The notes under the pieces: generated by a model
Seen by the model: the letters and a program-made list of their open reading frames with translations, nothing else
Told to the model about the DNA's origin: nothing
The model's database searches: none
NCBI RefSeq assembly: GCF_014805685.1
Contig: NC_060906.1
Coordinates: 10,343,846 to 10,407,845, forward strand
DNA length: 64,000 nt
Origin: Silurus meridionalis
Lineage: Eukaryota; Chordata; Actinopteri; Siluriformes; Siluridae
Reading direction: 5' to 3'
Made by a program: the position numbers and the translations under genes
Part shown: positions 39,901 through 50,500 of the stretch, in pieces
How positions within the stretch are numbered: position 1 is the stretch's first letter
How the letters are laid out: every line of letters starts with the position of its first letter

Positions 39901-40911
39901 ATTTCTCTTATCTGTACGATCAAAAAAGACAGACAGTAAACATCAGTAAAACAAATGTTTACAGGTTAAAAATGATTTTTCGGTGGAGCTTTTTAATTAA
40001 TTTTTTATATCTGAGCAAAGAAAAGACATCACGAATAAACGTGTGTTGCACTAAAGTTTTTAATTTCGCTCCCTTTATTTTTTTAAATAAAAATTATAAT
40101 AAATTAATATATTAATACAAAATGAATGAAAAATGTTGTTAGCTTAATGAATGTATAAAAGCTGAACAACCACCATATAGAACACAAGCAGAGAAAAGAT
40201 GATGATGATCAGGAGATCAGGAATGTCTCTGTTTTATGTTTACATCAATGACTCCCTCTGTCTCATACACTTTACCTCCATACTTCTTGTTGTCTGCTGG
40301 TTGTGAGCTTCATAAACTAGCCTACATCTGTGGTGTGTGAGAGCCAGGAAATTATACACCAGTGGTAGATTGAAAAAGCCGCGCAATGACAGGAAATAGG
40401 CTGATGGTCTGAAAACAGTGCGCAGTGAGAAGGAAAAAATTCACCAAATAGATTAAAACTAAAGTAACGAGCCTGGTTTGAAAATGTAAGAAGTAGAAAG
40501 TAGAGATATTTGTGTCAAAATCTAATGAGTAAAAGTAAGTAAGTAAAAGTACTGACACCAGATGAATTACAGTAGGAGAGTATTTGTACTTCATTACTTC
40601 CCATCTCTGCAGCATGGTAATATCAGGTACAAATTTTTTTGATTGCTATCTCTTTATGATGCGATTAAGCTTTCTAATATCTACTGAATTTCTAATACAA
40701 TAGCTAATTTCTATGGCCAGAGTGTGTGTATACATGTTTATATTTTAGAAGTGTCCCTGTCCATTTGTGTCATCAATTTCATTGCATTTCACGTGTCGGA
40801 AAATCAAATGAAATCGGCTGAATTGCCCGTGCGTCTGCGCTTTGAATACAGCGCAACATCGATGCATCAAAAAACAATCAAAAAATTGTTTACAGAATTA
40901 CTTTAGAACAG

Positions 40912-40997
<86 letters not shown>

Positions 40998-41063
40998 TGT
41001 CCCTGAATGGCGATGTAATTTTGTAAGCGATCCAAGAGAAGATAATGAGCAAAGAGAGGTGTG

Positions 41064-41095
<32 letters not shown>

Positions 41096-41173
41096 GTTTA
41101 TTAAAAACGTATTTTCTTTTCACATTTTTATGTACAGCATTATCATAGAACCAGGAGTTCGGGGTTATCCCTA

Positions 41174-41204
<31 letters not shown>

Positions 41205-41903
41205 TGGGTGTGGGTGTGTGTGTGTGTGTGTTTTAAGTCATGCAAATTCTTGTACCTCATATTGACTGCCAGGAGACCCCTCCTCATTCCCGCTCCTCAT
41301 TCCATCTCTATTTATAGGGGGACATTCCTATGATGTCATCATGTTCGATGTTGACAGTAAAGACCGCTCCCTGGGCATGAGCTGCCCTCCGCCTGCCTTT
41401 GTAGAAACATCCCTTTTGGAGAAAGTCTGCAAGTTGTTAACTCCTCGAGGTGTGCGAGCTCCACATCAGACCTCTCTTTTTCTTTTAAAGTATTTATTAT
41501 TAGTATTATTGAGCTATAGAACGTGTTTGTGCTCCACAGCGATTATGCTAAGCATTACTCTATCTCTCTCTTTCTCTCTTTTTCCTGTCTCTGTCTTACT
41601 CTTCCTTCCATCTCAGGAGTGTTTATGTTAAACTTGGTGTGTCGTGACTCAGCTCTGAGGCAGTCAGTGTTGGAGCGTTTGCAGGACGCGTTCCCGAGTG
41701 TTCTCTCTCGTCCCATTGAGGGTGAAGTAAACGAGGTGCTGCTGTGTTCCCGGACTGGGGGTGAACGAGACAAACCAAACACCATCCCAAAAGAGCTACA
41801 GCAGACAGCCAAACACCTGCAGGGGACACTGCAGAGCCACAATGCTCCCTTTAAACCTCAAATAGACATTATTGCAATGCTGAAAGACTTGCGAGTAGCT
41901 TGA
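33921..41903 (+). CDS. mettl13: eEF1A lysine and N-terminal methyltransferase (METTL13), 8 exons, one apparent frameshift in exon 3
   Basis: Dual methyltransferase. The N-terminal seven-beta-strand domain methylates eEF1A Lys55, and the C-terminal domain trimethylates the eEF1A N-terminus (family knowledge). Exons: 33921-34073, 35511-36246, 36327-36525, 37092-37281, 37364-37537, 38727-38939, 41318-41449 and 41617-41903 (TGA). Restoring one base gives 694 residues (human 699). Visible: the YWE..F...KAFEWYG start motif, SAM motif [14 protein letters not shown] from residue 52, LDKGTLDA, and a Lys-rich linker (exon 5). The second SAM motif, [12 protein letters not shown], lies in exon 6 near residue 490; then come MFDVDSKD and SCPPPAFVE in exon 7 and the IEGEVNEVL segment in exon 8. 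After base 36480 one nucleotide is missing: the frame runs into TGA at 36485-36487, while the conserved [10 protein letters not shown] continues in the +1 frame to a phase-0 donor at 36526. All other exons are open, so an assembly indel or a polymorphism is more likely than a dead gene. Confidence 0.93.
34755..34895 (-). repeat. tRNA-derived SINE fragment, reversed
   Basis: On the minus strand: GGTTGTGAGTTCAAATCTC (box B), GAGCAAGGCCCTTAATCC, AGTTGCTCTATGAATGAG, then GAGGGCATCTGCCAAATG. The box A end is missing. Confidence 0.6.
35116..35322 (+). repeat. tRNA-derived SINE, mettl13 intron 1
   Basis: Pol III box A-like TAGCTCGGTGGATAAG and box B-like GGTTCATATTCC, followed by a body AGCAAGGCCTTTAACCCTCAG and TAAGGGCATCTG and an AATGTAATGTG end. 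Reversed copy at 34755-34895. Partial copies at 15530-15720, 42535-42660 and 59155-59365 belong to the same or a sister family. Confidence 0.7.
39106..40609. mobile_element. Non-autonomous hAT transposon with perfect 8-bp target duplication, in mettl13 intron 6
   Basis: The ends read CAGAGGTGGCAAAAGTAC and ...TTACTTCCCATCTCTG, short imperfect terminal inverted repeats of hAT type. The element is flanked on both sides by CAGCATGG (39098-39105 and 40610-40617). It is 1504 bp, AT-rich and has no long reading frame, so it would depend on a transposase in trans. A shorter, decayed relative in the opposite orientation lies at 922-1445. Part of its interior (about 39320-39570) is shared with 27555-27745. 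Confidence 0.85.
40914..41230. repeat. TA and GT microsatellites in mettl13 intron 6
   Basis: (AT)n at 40914-40994, a shorter (AT)n at 41070-41095 and (GT)n with interruptions at 41174-41230. They lie just upstream of exon 7 (41318). Confidence 0.95.
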
Positions 41904-42054
41904 ACGGGCTGTCGGGGCCCGTATGTGTGCTTAAATGAAATCCACGTGGTTTAAACCCAAACGTAGATCATGTTTAATTGTCAAAACGAGATCTTTTTCC
42001 AACAACATTGATCTCATTTTGTGCCTGTATTTTTCCATGCATATAAATGCAGAC

Positions 42055-42118
42055 TATAATATGTAATTATAATATACTGTATAATATGTAATTATAATAT
42101 ACTGTATAATATGTAATT
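42055..42118 (+). repeat. 25-bp tandem repeat in the mettl13 3' region
   Basis: The unit TATAATATGTAATTATAATA plus TACTG is present twice in full (42055-42079, 42080-42104), plus 14 bp of a third copy. It lies about 150 bp after the stop codon. Confidence 0.9.
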
Positions 42119-42670
42119 CATCCTCAGACCTATAAAAATCATCTAATGAACAATATCGTTTAAAAAGCATATAAAATGCTGCAATGCAGTGCATCTGGGT
42201 AATTTCCGGCTTCTGTTTACATTTTTCTGGCCCAGAAATGAGCTCTGCACTAGATATTGAAACTGCTCAGCACCTCCTACTCTTTTTTTTTAAAAAGGCA
42301 ATTCATGAATCATTTGCTTTTTAGATAGGATGAATCAGTTGGGGAAAAAGATGACAGTTTTTAAATGTTTTTTTTTTTTTGGTAAAAAAAAAAAACAACA
42401 AAAAAAAGTCGCTTATCTGTCTAGTGAACACAGGGCAGGTGCCCTTTTACAGATGTTGTCTATATCTAATGCAGAGAAGCAGATGCCCTTTTACAGAAGA
42501 TCTTATACTGTAGATGTGCTTTGTAGGCCACTGCAGCCGAGTGAAGGCCTCCAGCCGATCCACTGGGGGAGAAGTGGTGAGCGGCTACGGCTTTGGACTG
42601 CCATCCAGATGGTTCGGGTTTGAATTTGTGTCCTGCTTAATTTTACAATATTTTTGTATGAAAGCATTTG

Positions 42671-42676
42671 AATAAA
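42671..42676 (+). terminator. Candidate mettl13 poly(A) signal
   Basis: AATAAA about 770 bp after the mettl13 stop codon, the first canonical hexamer I noticed downstream. The intervening 3' UTR would include the 25-bp tandem repeat and a SINE fragment. Confidence 0.4.
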
Positions 42677-42699
42677 TCTTAATGAAAAGTGGTACAGTG

Positions 42700-44054
42700 T
42701 ATTACCACAAGCCTAGACTTTAGTCACCAGCTTTATTTAGTTTTAGTTTGAGGAACTCATTTGTATTAATGTGAGGAAATGGAAAAACTGCCAATTTTAC
42801 ATGAACTGACAAAAGTTGGTTTGTGTATTTGTTTTAACTGTGCTATTACATGTTCATTATATACACTGTCCATTTTAATAGGAACACCTGTACACCTGCT
42901 TAGTTCTGTAGTTTTCCTGTAGTGTGGCAGCAGCACAACAATATGTTGCAGGTACAGTTCAAGAACTTGAGTTAATATTCACATTAAGATTAAGTGACTT
43001 AAAACATGAGTGTGATTTTTATGAACTATAAACTTCACAAATGACAGAATTGAATGGAAAACTAAATAAAAACGCACACTGGGTGACTATTCTATGGGGA
43101 AAGATGTATTGTTCATAAAGGATTTAGGACAATGACCAGATTATTCTTAGCTGCATGGAAGGATATAATAAATCATTATCACTTTTTAGGGCCATGATGA
43201 GCAGAAAAGCATCTCACCATGCACAAGAACTTTGAGGTGGATGAGCTGCAACATCTAAAAACCGGTTAACACTTCTGTCAGACATGAACAACAGATTGAG
43301 ACCGTCATAGGCACAGACTAACCCAAAGTAGACTTTTACCTGTCTATTTTTGGTCAGTGCTTATTATAGCCTTGGATTTTTGCTCTTGGATGACTGCAGA
43401 TTACTCGATTTGCTCTTGGATCCAAACTTCCTCAAAGCTTAATGTGTTTTGTGGTTTTTAGATGCTTTTCTTCTCACCACAGTTGTAAAGAGTGATTATC
43501 TAAGTTACTTAGTCAAGACCATTGTTCAAACCAGCCCTTCTGCACATCCAGGCCATAGTAAAAAAAAATCACACTTCTCATACTTTCACATCATTCCGTC
43601 GTTAGAACGCTTGGCCTGTATCTGCATGATTGTATACGTCCTCTGTTACAACATGATTGGTTGACTGAATGACTTCATAAATAAACACGCGAACAGATGT
43701 TTCTATTAGAATGATTTTATATAATACAGTAATCAAATAACAAACTTCTTCGATTTTAAATGATCTATGCAATAACACACAAGAACACCATCAAGTAAAG
43801 ACATGTCAAACTATTTGTGGAGTCACAAAAACTCTTCCCAGTGTGCCTCAGTCTATTTTTACTGAATTCTGTACACACAGTCAATCTGTATCACTAAAAA
43901 CATCTGTAGCACTTTTCCTGTCATATAAAATCTTATAAATGTTTAAAATAGCCATATTTTGAATACTAAGCCGTATAAACGGTGTATTAAGTCACTTAAA
44001 GGTTATAAAGAGAGAGAGAGAGTAAGTCTGTACTGTATTGCCTATCTCTGAAAG
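42700..44054. other. mettl13-dnm3 intergenic spacer
   Basis: It contains a Tc1-like terminus near 42870-42940 (TCCATTTTAATAGGAACACC) and otherwise unassigned AT-rich sequence leading to the dnm3 promoter candidate. No gene seen. Confidence 0.5.
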
Positions 44055-44313
44055 GCAGTGTGCGCATGCGCGGATTTGTACCGTTAACTGTCAGTGTTCC
44101 AGCTGAGAGACATACAGAGAGAGAAGAGGGAGAGAAAGCACCCGGACCGAACCGGGTTCAGCCCAGAAGACTTTTAAATCTGTGAAGGAATTGTTTTTTG
44201 CTTCTTTTATCGGTATTGTAGTGTTGGGAAAAAAAACCAGTTGTAGAATTGCTAACTTTCTCCGTCCAGAAGTGGATACTAAGCTTTGGGAGTGTGACAG
44301 GCGAAAAGGCGAG
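44055..44313 (+). promoter_or_regulatory. dnm3 core promoter candidate and 5' untranslated exon
   Basis: TGCGCATGCGC at 44061-44071 is a palindromic NRF-1 site, a hallmark of TATA-less neuronal and housekeeping promoters. It is followed by GA-rich sequence and a likely 5' UTR exon ending at the strong donor GAG|GTAAGCT (44311-44320). The matching acceptor is TTGTCCATAG (44517-44526), so translation starts in a second exon beginning at 44527. The UTR intron is then 44314-44526. Exon borders are seen; the transcription start is inferred. Confidence 0.5.
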
Positions 44314-44570
44314 GTAAGCTAACAGACCTTTATATATATTTATAATAAAATTAATACAATAAGACCGTATCAAACTAGGTGTTAAGTATTTCACGGACCA
44401 AATGGACTTGAAGTTAGTATAAACAGACGCATTAATACCAAACAAACCCGCTTTAGGTACAGTATTAAGTGCCTTTCCTCCATACACTTCCCCCATAGTT
44501 TTCCATTTGAATGGTTTTGTCCATAGGTGAGGTTTTTTTGGTGGTGGTGGTGGTGGAGTTGGTGGTGATG

Positions 44571-47500
44571 ATGGGGAACCAGGGTATGCAGGATCTCATT
44601 CCTCTGGTGAACAGACTCCACGAGGCATTCGGTGTCCTCGGAAGGAGCTGCAGTCTGGATCTGCCGCAGATCGCCGTGGTGGGAGGACAAAGTGCGGGCA
44701 AGTCCTCCGTCCTGGAGAACTTCGTAGGCAGGTAAGTGATGATCTCACTGTCCTGCTTGGAGGTGTTTTTTTTGTATCCAGGAAGGTTTCTGATGTGAGC
44801 AGGATGGTGCAGGATGCGCTGTGTGGTGGCAACAGGTGCAGGGGGTCTTGCACTCATCTGTAGTCTGCAGTCGCTTCTTCATCTCCTTCTCCTGCCAAGT
44901 GCAACGTTTAGGAGCCAAGGAGATGTTCGTGCGGAGCGAGAGAACGAGATTTTACAGCTGAATTTCATCAGACGTGTACAGTGTTGAAGAAAACGTACAC
45001 GTTCAACATGCACGATGTAGCTTTTATTTCAGATAACACAGTAGATAGACTTATTAAGGATTTCAAGACTTTCCCATACATCTGTTCAAAACCAATGGAT
45101 GTGGCAACCCTTCGACTTTTAGTAGCCGTGCTTGGGACCGTCTATGGCGGAGCACTATGGTTGGGACTCGAACCCACAACCACCTGATAAATCATATATT
45201 ATATATCATATATGTGCTCAGAGGTTGTGGACACTCATCACACTCACGTGTGTTTTTTCCCATTCTGTTTGCATAGAATGTCTTTGTATGTTGCAGCTTT
45301 ACATGTTCCCTGCAAATGACATGCACATGTTTCAGCATCACAGTTCCCCTTTAGACAAAGCGAGCTCCATTGAAACATGGTATGTTAAGGTTGGAGTGGT
45401 AGAACCCGAGTGTCCTGTACAGAGCCCTGACACCTTTGGGGCAAACTGGAACACTGATTGAACCTCGGACCACCTCACCAACATCAGTACCTATTCTCAC
45501 TAATGCTCTTGTAGCTGAATGATCACAACTCCTCACATCCATGCTCCGAAATCGATTAGGTTATTATAAGAGCAAAAGAGGAATAAATCTAGATGTTCAT
45601 TAAGAAGGCATGAAGCTACTTTTAGTCACATAGTGTTTATTGTATATTCATATAGATAGAGATAAATAGACTGTTACTTCCTACATCCCAAAAGTGAGCC
45701 ATCAGGCAGAGTGGCCATGTGAAATTGCCAGTGTGTGTGAACGAGTGAAATAAATGTGTGTTTGTGCAATGCACCGTCTCAGGTGTGTGCGGCGTTTCTT
45801 GGGATAGATTCAGAATCCGAAGCATTTCGATGAATTACTTGAATCGGTAAACCAACCGATTGACTTGAACAGACAATCCATTTAGATTTTGAAATGTTCT
45901 TTGTACCATTGCGTCCATGTTTCTTTGCTTCGAGGAGAAGTACAGCTGCTCTACGGAAGATGCGCTCTTGCCAAGTGTGTTTCGGGCCTGTCCACAGGAA
46001 ACCTGGATTGTTGGTGGAAAAATCCAGCCTATTGTTTGTCGTTCTCGGTTTTAAGAGCTGGGAAGTGAGGTGAAGGTTATTTGTATTAGACGACACATAG
46101 CAGAAGCTGAAGTCTTATCTCTGACTCGAGTAGGTTCTCAGGCGCGTGTACTGTACGTGCGTGTCATAGCAGCTAGACGACTCATATGGAACCGGCTGTG
46201 TGGGAGAGAAAACGCAATCCCAAACGTGTATGGAATGCAATTACAAATAGATTAGTGACACTAAAACGAGCTGTTTCGCGTTTCACACTGTTTGTCTCCG
46301 GGGTTCTCCAGTTTTCTCCCACCTTCCAGAAACACGGCACTACAGTAGGTGTGAATGAGTACGAATGAATGTATGGTGACCTGTGATTGACTTGTGTGTC
46401 ATTATAACCTCATGGTGTTCCAGGAGGAGCCTTCAAGCACTTTACAACCAGTGAAATGATCAGTTACCGATCATTTAACATCCGACGAGACTATTTGCGC
46501 TACACATGCAAGGACTGGAAGATGTAGCCATAGCGATGGAAAAATCCTTGTGCATCAGCACCACAAGCCATCTGTCCCTGCCTACTGTTGATTAAGGCCT
46601 GCGGATACGAGAGGGTCCACGAGATGCTGAAGGAGATGAGAAGAAATAGTGATGAAAGGGAAGGAATGTTTTGCTTAGAGGAAGTATAGATGGGTTTATA
46701 TTTGAATTTTAAAATCTCTCTTCATTAAAGATTTGAAAAGCTCATAAAGTGTTGGGTCTGGAGTGTAGGAGCAGCATTTAGAGCCAAAAAGAGAGGTACG
46801 GAAATCTGAATAGAAGCGTTGTCACTGTCTCGACGTCGAGGTCACGGGCAAGTGACGAGAGCGAACGGAGTCGAGGCTAATAATAAGACACATTGTGGAG
46901 GAGGAATGCGGATGTGCCGCGGTCAATCGCGAGTGAGGGACTTGTACACGAAGGCTGTTTGAACCTCGATATATTTACTTGTGAGCCAGCTAAGATATTA
47001 TACCTTCATTCTGACATTTCCGTACGTCCCTCATGCGTTTAACTGGGCCTGCTCCTGTGGGAGGTTCCCTCGCTATTTCAGATTGTGTTTCTGATTTAGC
47101 TTCACACACCCTGCATCATCGCCTGAATCGCTGTTGCAGAGCCACAAATCGCACAATTTGTGCACTCTATAAAATAATACACTACATAGTGATAATCTGA
47201 GGAAAGACCTATAAGTGTGCTCGGGTTTTTTTGTGTTGTTTATTTTCAAATGCAGCGACGGAATGAAATATATTCATGCCCAGGGCACTTTCTTTGTGGA
47301 ATTGATTAAGCACTGCTCAGACCTAGTCTGACCTGGTTTCGTATTTGAATAGTGGTAGAGTTTCATGAAAAACACTATACATCAGTTATCACCTGTCAAA
47401 CAAGGATAGAACTATTGACATGGTTCAAAAGTCATTGCTGAACAATATGACAGGGAATATATCAGAGCAAGCTGGTGAGCGCTGATGCCATTCCAGACTA

Positions 47501-50500
47501 GCCTGCTTTTAATTCGACCCGAAACGAACGCGGTTCTTTTTTCGCTTCAAACTAATGCGTCAGCACACCCACCCGAAAACGTGTGTCGAACCTATAAGAG
47601 AGTCCAAAATGCTTATAAAACATAAACATTTGGGTGTGTTTTTTAGTCCCTTTTCTATTCATTTTTTTGTGACACCAATATGTATCACCCAAAGCCAATA
47701 TAATGATGATCATGAACAAAAGATGTATTATATAGCTCTTATTGGCATGACCGTGCCCGCATTTGCCATGCCATTACAGATTAGATTAGATTAGACTCAA
47801 CTTTATTGAGTACATGTCCAGAGTCTGTGAAATGCAGTGAGCATCTAACCAGAAGTGCATAAGTGGCCTATTTACAATCACTAGCAATGATAAATGATGG
47901 TATGGGTCCAGAAGGTGCAAATGATGATAAAAAAATAAAACTCCACCACGAACCACAGTAAATGTTTTATTTTCTACTTTCGGCCGCTCCCATTAGGGGT
48001 CGCCACAGCGGATCATCCATCTCCATACCCCACTGTCCATAAACCTCCTCGTTGGCCTTCCTCTTTTCCTCCTTCCTGACGGCTCCATTCTCAGCATTCT
48101 CCTACCGATATACCCCATGTCCCTCCTCTGCACATGTCCAAACCAGCTCAATCATGCGCTCTCCCTCTAATAAACTCATTTCTAATCCTGTTCATCGTCG
48201 TCACTCTCAATAAAACCTCAACATCTTCAGCTCTGCTACCTCCAGCTCCACCTCCTGTCTTTTACTCAATGCCACTGTCTCTAAACCATACAACATCACA
48301 GGTCTCACCCCAGTCCTATAAACTTTCCCTTTCACTCTCGCAGATACTCTTCTATCACAAATCACTCCTGCTATCACTCTTCTTCACTCACTCCACCCTG
48401 CCTGCACTCTTTTCTTCACTTCTCTAACAGTTCTCTCATTTCTAAAGATTTTCAATTTCGCTAAACGATTCACTGGACAATATTTAACACTGTGAATGCC
48501 CTTTAGTGGTTCCCCTATATTTGAGAAAATACAGCAAAGTTTTGTGTGCGGTCAGAGCAGATACAGGCGGTAAGAAAAATTAAGTGCTTCTGCATCAAGC
48601 GCCACTATCGCAGGGCATCATAAGGGCATCATGGGGATAATAAGGAAACCGTTAGCCAAAATAAAAATAAACCAACATGCTGATGGTAAATAAATCTTCA
48701 GTTTGCACAATCAAAGATCAGGTTCATTGTAAAGGCTGATCGGGAAGAGGTTCAGGGTGGACTGTTTCCTTTATGCTCCTTCAAGCTTATGATTGAGAGG
48801 ATGTGAACTCACGTCTCTCGACTTCCGGAGAACCATTGTCGGCCCTTTAATTGCTTTGAGTCCGTTTGCCGAAATGACATTGTGAATCAGTGTAAATGTG
48901 TAAATAGCATTGGTTTTAAGGAAATCTATCCTTAACCTCTGTAAGAATGTTCTCTGATCTCTTTCTCATGTTCTTAGTGCATAGTATATATGGAGTCAGG
49001 AGGGTAATACGTGTGTGTGTGGTATAGGGAGGGAGAGTTATTAGGTTTACAGTTTCACCACGGCCCGGCCTTGTCTAAGAATGCTGTCTCTACTGGCTCT
49101 GGTTCAGTGGTGTGTGTATGGCTTAAATGACTGTCTATTTATTTATTCATTTATTTTCTTTTTTTAAGGGATTTCTTACCAAGAGGCTCAGGGATTGTCA
49201 CTCGAAGACCACTTGTGTTACAGCTAATCAGCGGAGGCTCAGGTAGATACGCACCTATACCTACGTACAGTACATGCGCATATAGTATGTACAGTATGCG
49301 CAAACATCCTCACTTGTGATGGAGTGAACTGTTTTTAATCAGGTTTTTATTATGAAGAGAAAGTCCAGGTCTGATTGTATGTCTTTTTTTTTTGGTAACC
49401 ACTTGGGGTCAGTGTGTCCTCGTCTTTTTCCATAAACTGTTCGATAGAAAGACTCGTGTCAGTATATGAAAAGTTCAAAAAGACATTTTTATTATATCAT
49501 TTGTGAAATCGAGCCTTTGTTTTTCTCCTGTTACGATCCGTCTCTCCCGTCTTTCTTTCTCACTTCTCCTTCTAGAGTATGGCGAGTTCCTGCACTGTAA
49601 AGGAAGGAAGTTCACGAACTTCGACGAGGTTCGACGCGAGATCGAAGCAGAGACGGACAGAGTTACAGGAGCCAATAAAGGCATTTCATCCATTCCCATC
49701 AACCTTCGTGTTTACTCACCATACGGTACAATCGTCACCTTATCAACTCTCATTTTCTAAAACGCTGCTTTCTTTGATTAATAATTACAACATATGAGTG
49801 TGTTCTAATATGAGAGTTTTCTTTCAGTGCTTAACCTGACACTGGTAGACTTGCCGGGCATCACTAAGGTTCCAGTAGGGGATCAACCTCCAGACATCGA
49901 ATACCAGATCAGAGACATGATCATGCAGTACATTTGCCGGGAAAACTGCCTCATCCTGGCTGTCACACCGGCAAACATGGACCTGACCAACTCAGATGCC
50001 CTCAAACTGGCCAAAGATGTCGATCCACAAGGTAAGAATGTACATTTTGTACATTTCTTTTTTTTTTTTTTTCACCCTCTCATGATTTTTGGTTTCTCAG
50101 GTCTGAGGACTATTGGCGTCATCACTAAACTCGATTTGATGGATGAGGGGACGGATGCCAGAGACATTCTGGAGAACCGGGTACTACCCTTACGCAGAGG
50201 TACATTGTGCTTAATCCGTCTGGAACTAGGGTTAGGCGAATTCTTAAAAGAGGCTAGTCGTGCGAAACTACATTATACACGGTTAACAGGCATAACATTA
50301 TGACCACCTGCCTAATATTGTATTAGTCCCCTTTTCTTCTTCAGAAGCTCGTCTGTTGGATCGGACAGCACGGACCAGCCCACATGCATCAATAACCCTC
50401 GGTTGCCCATGACCCTGTCGCCGGTTCCCACTGTTCCTTCTTTGGACCACTTTTGAGCACTGCTGACCAGGAACAGCCCACCAGAGCTGCAGGAGATGCT

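Noticed and set aside
45140..45190. tRNA-like box B (GGTTCGAGTCC on the minus strand)
   Set aside because: No matching box A, acceptor stem or CCA-proximal pairing; more likely a SINE scrap than a tRNA gene.
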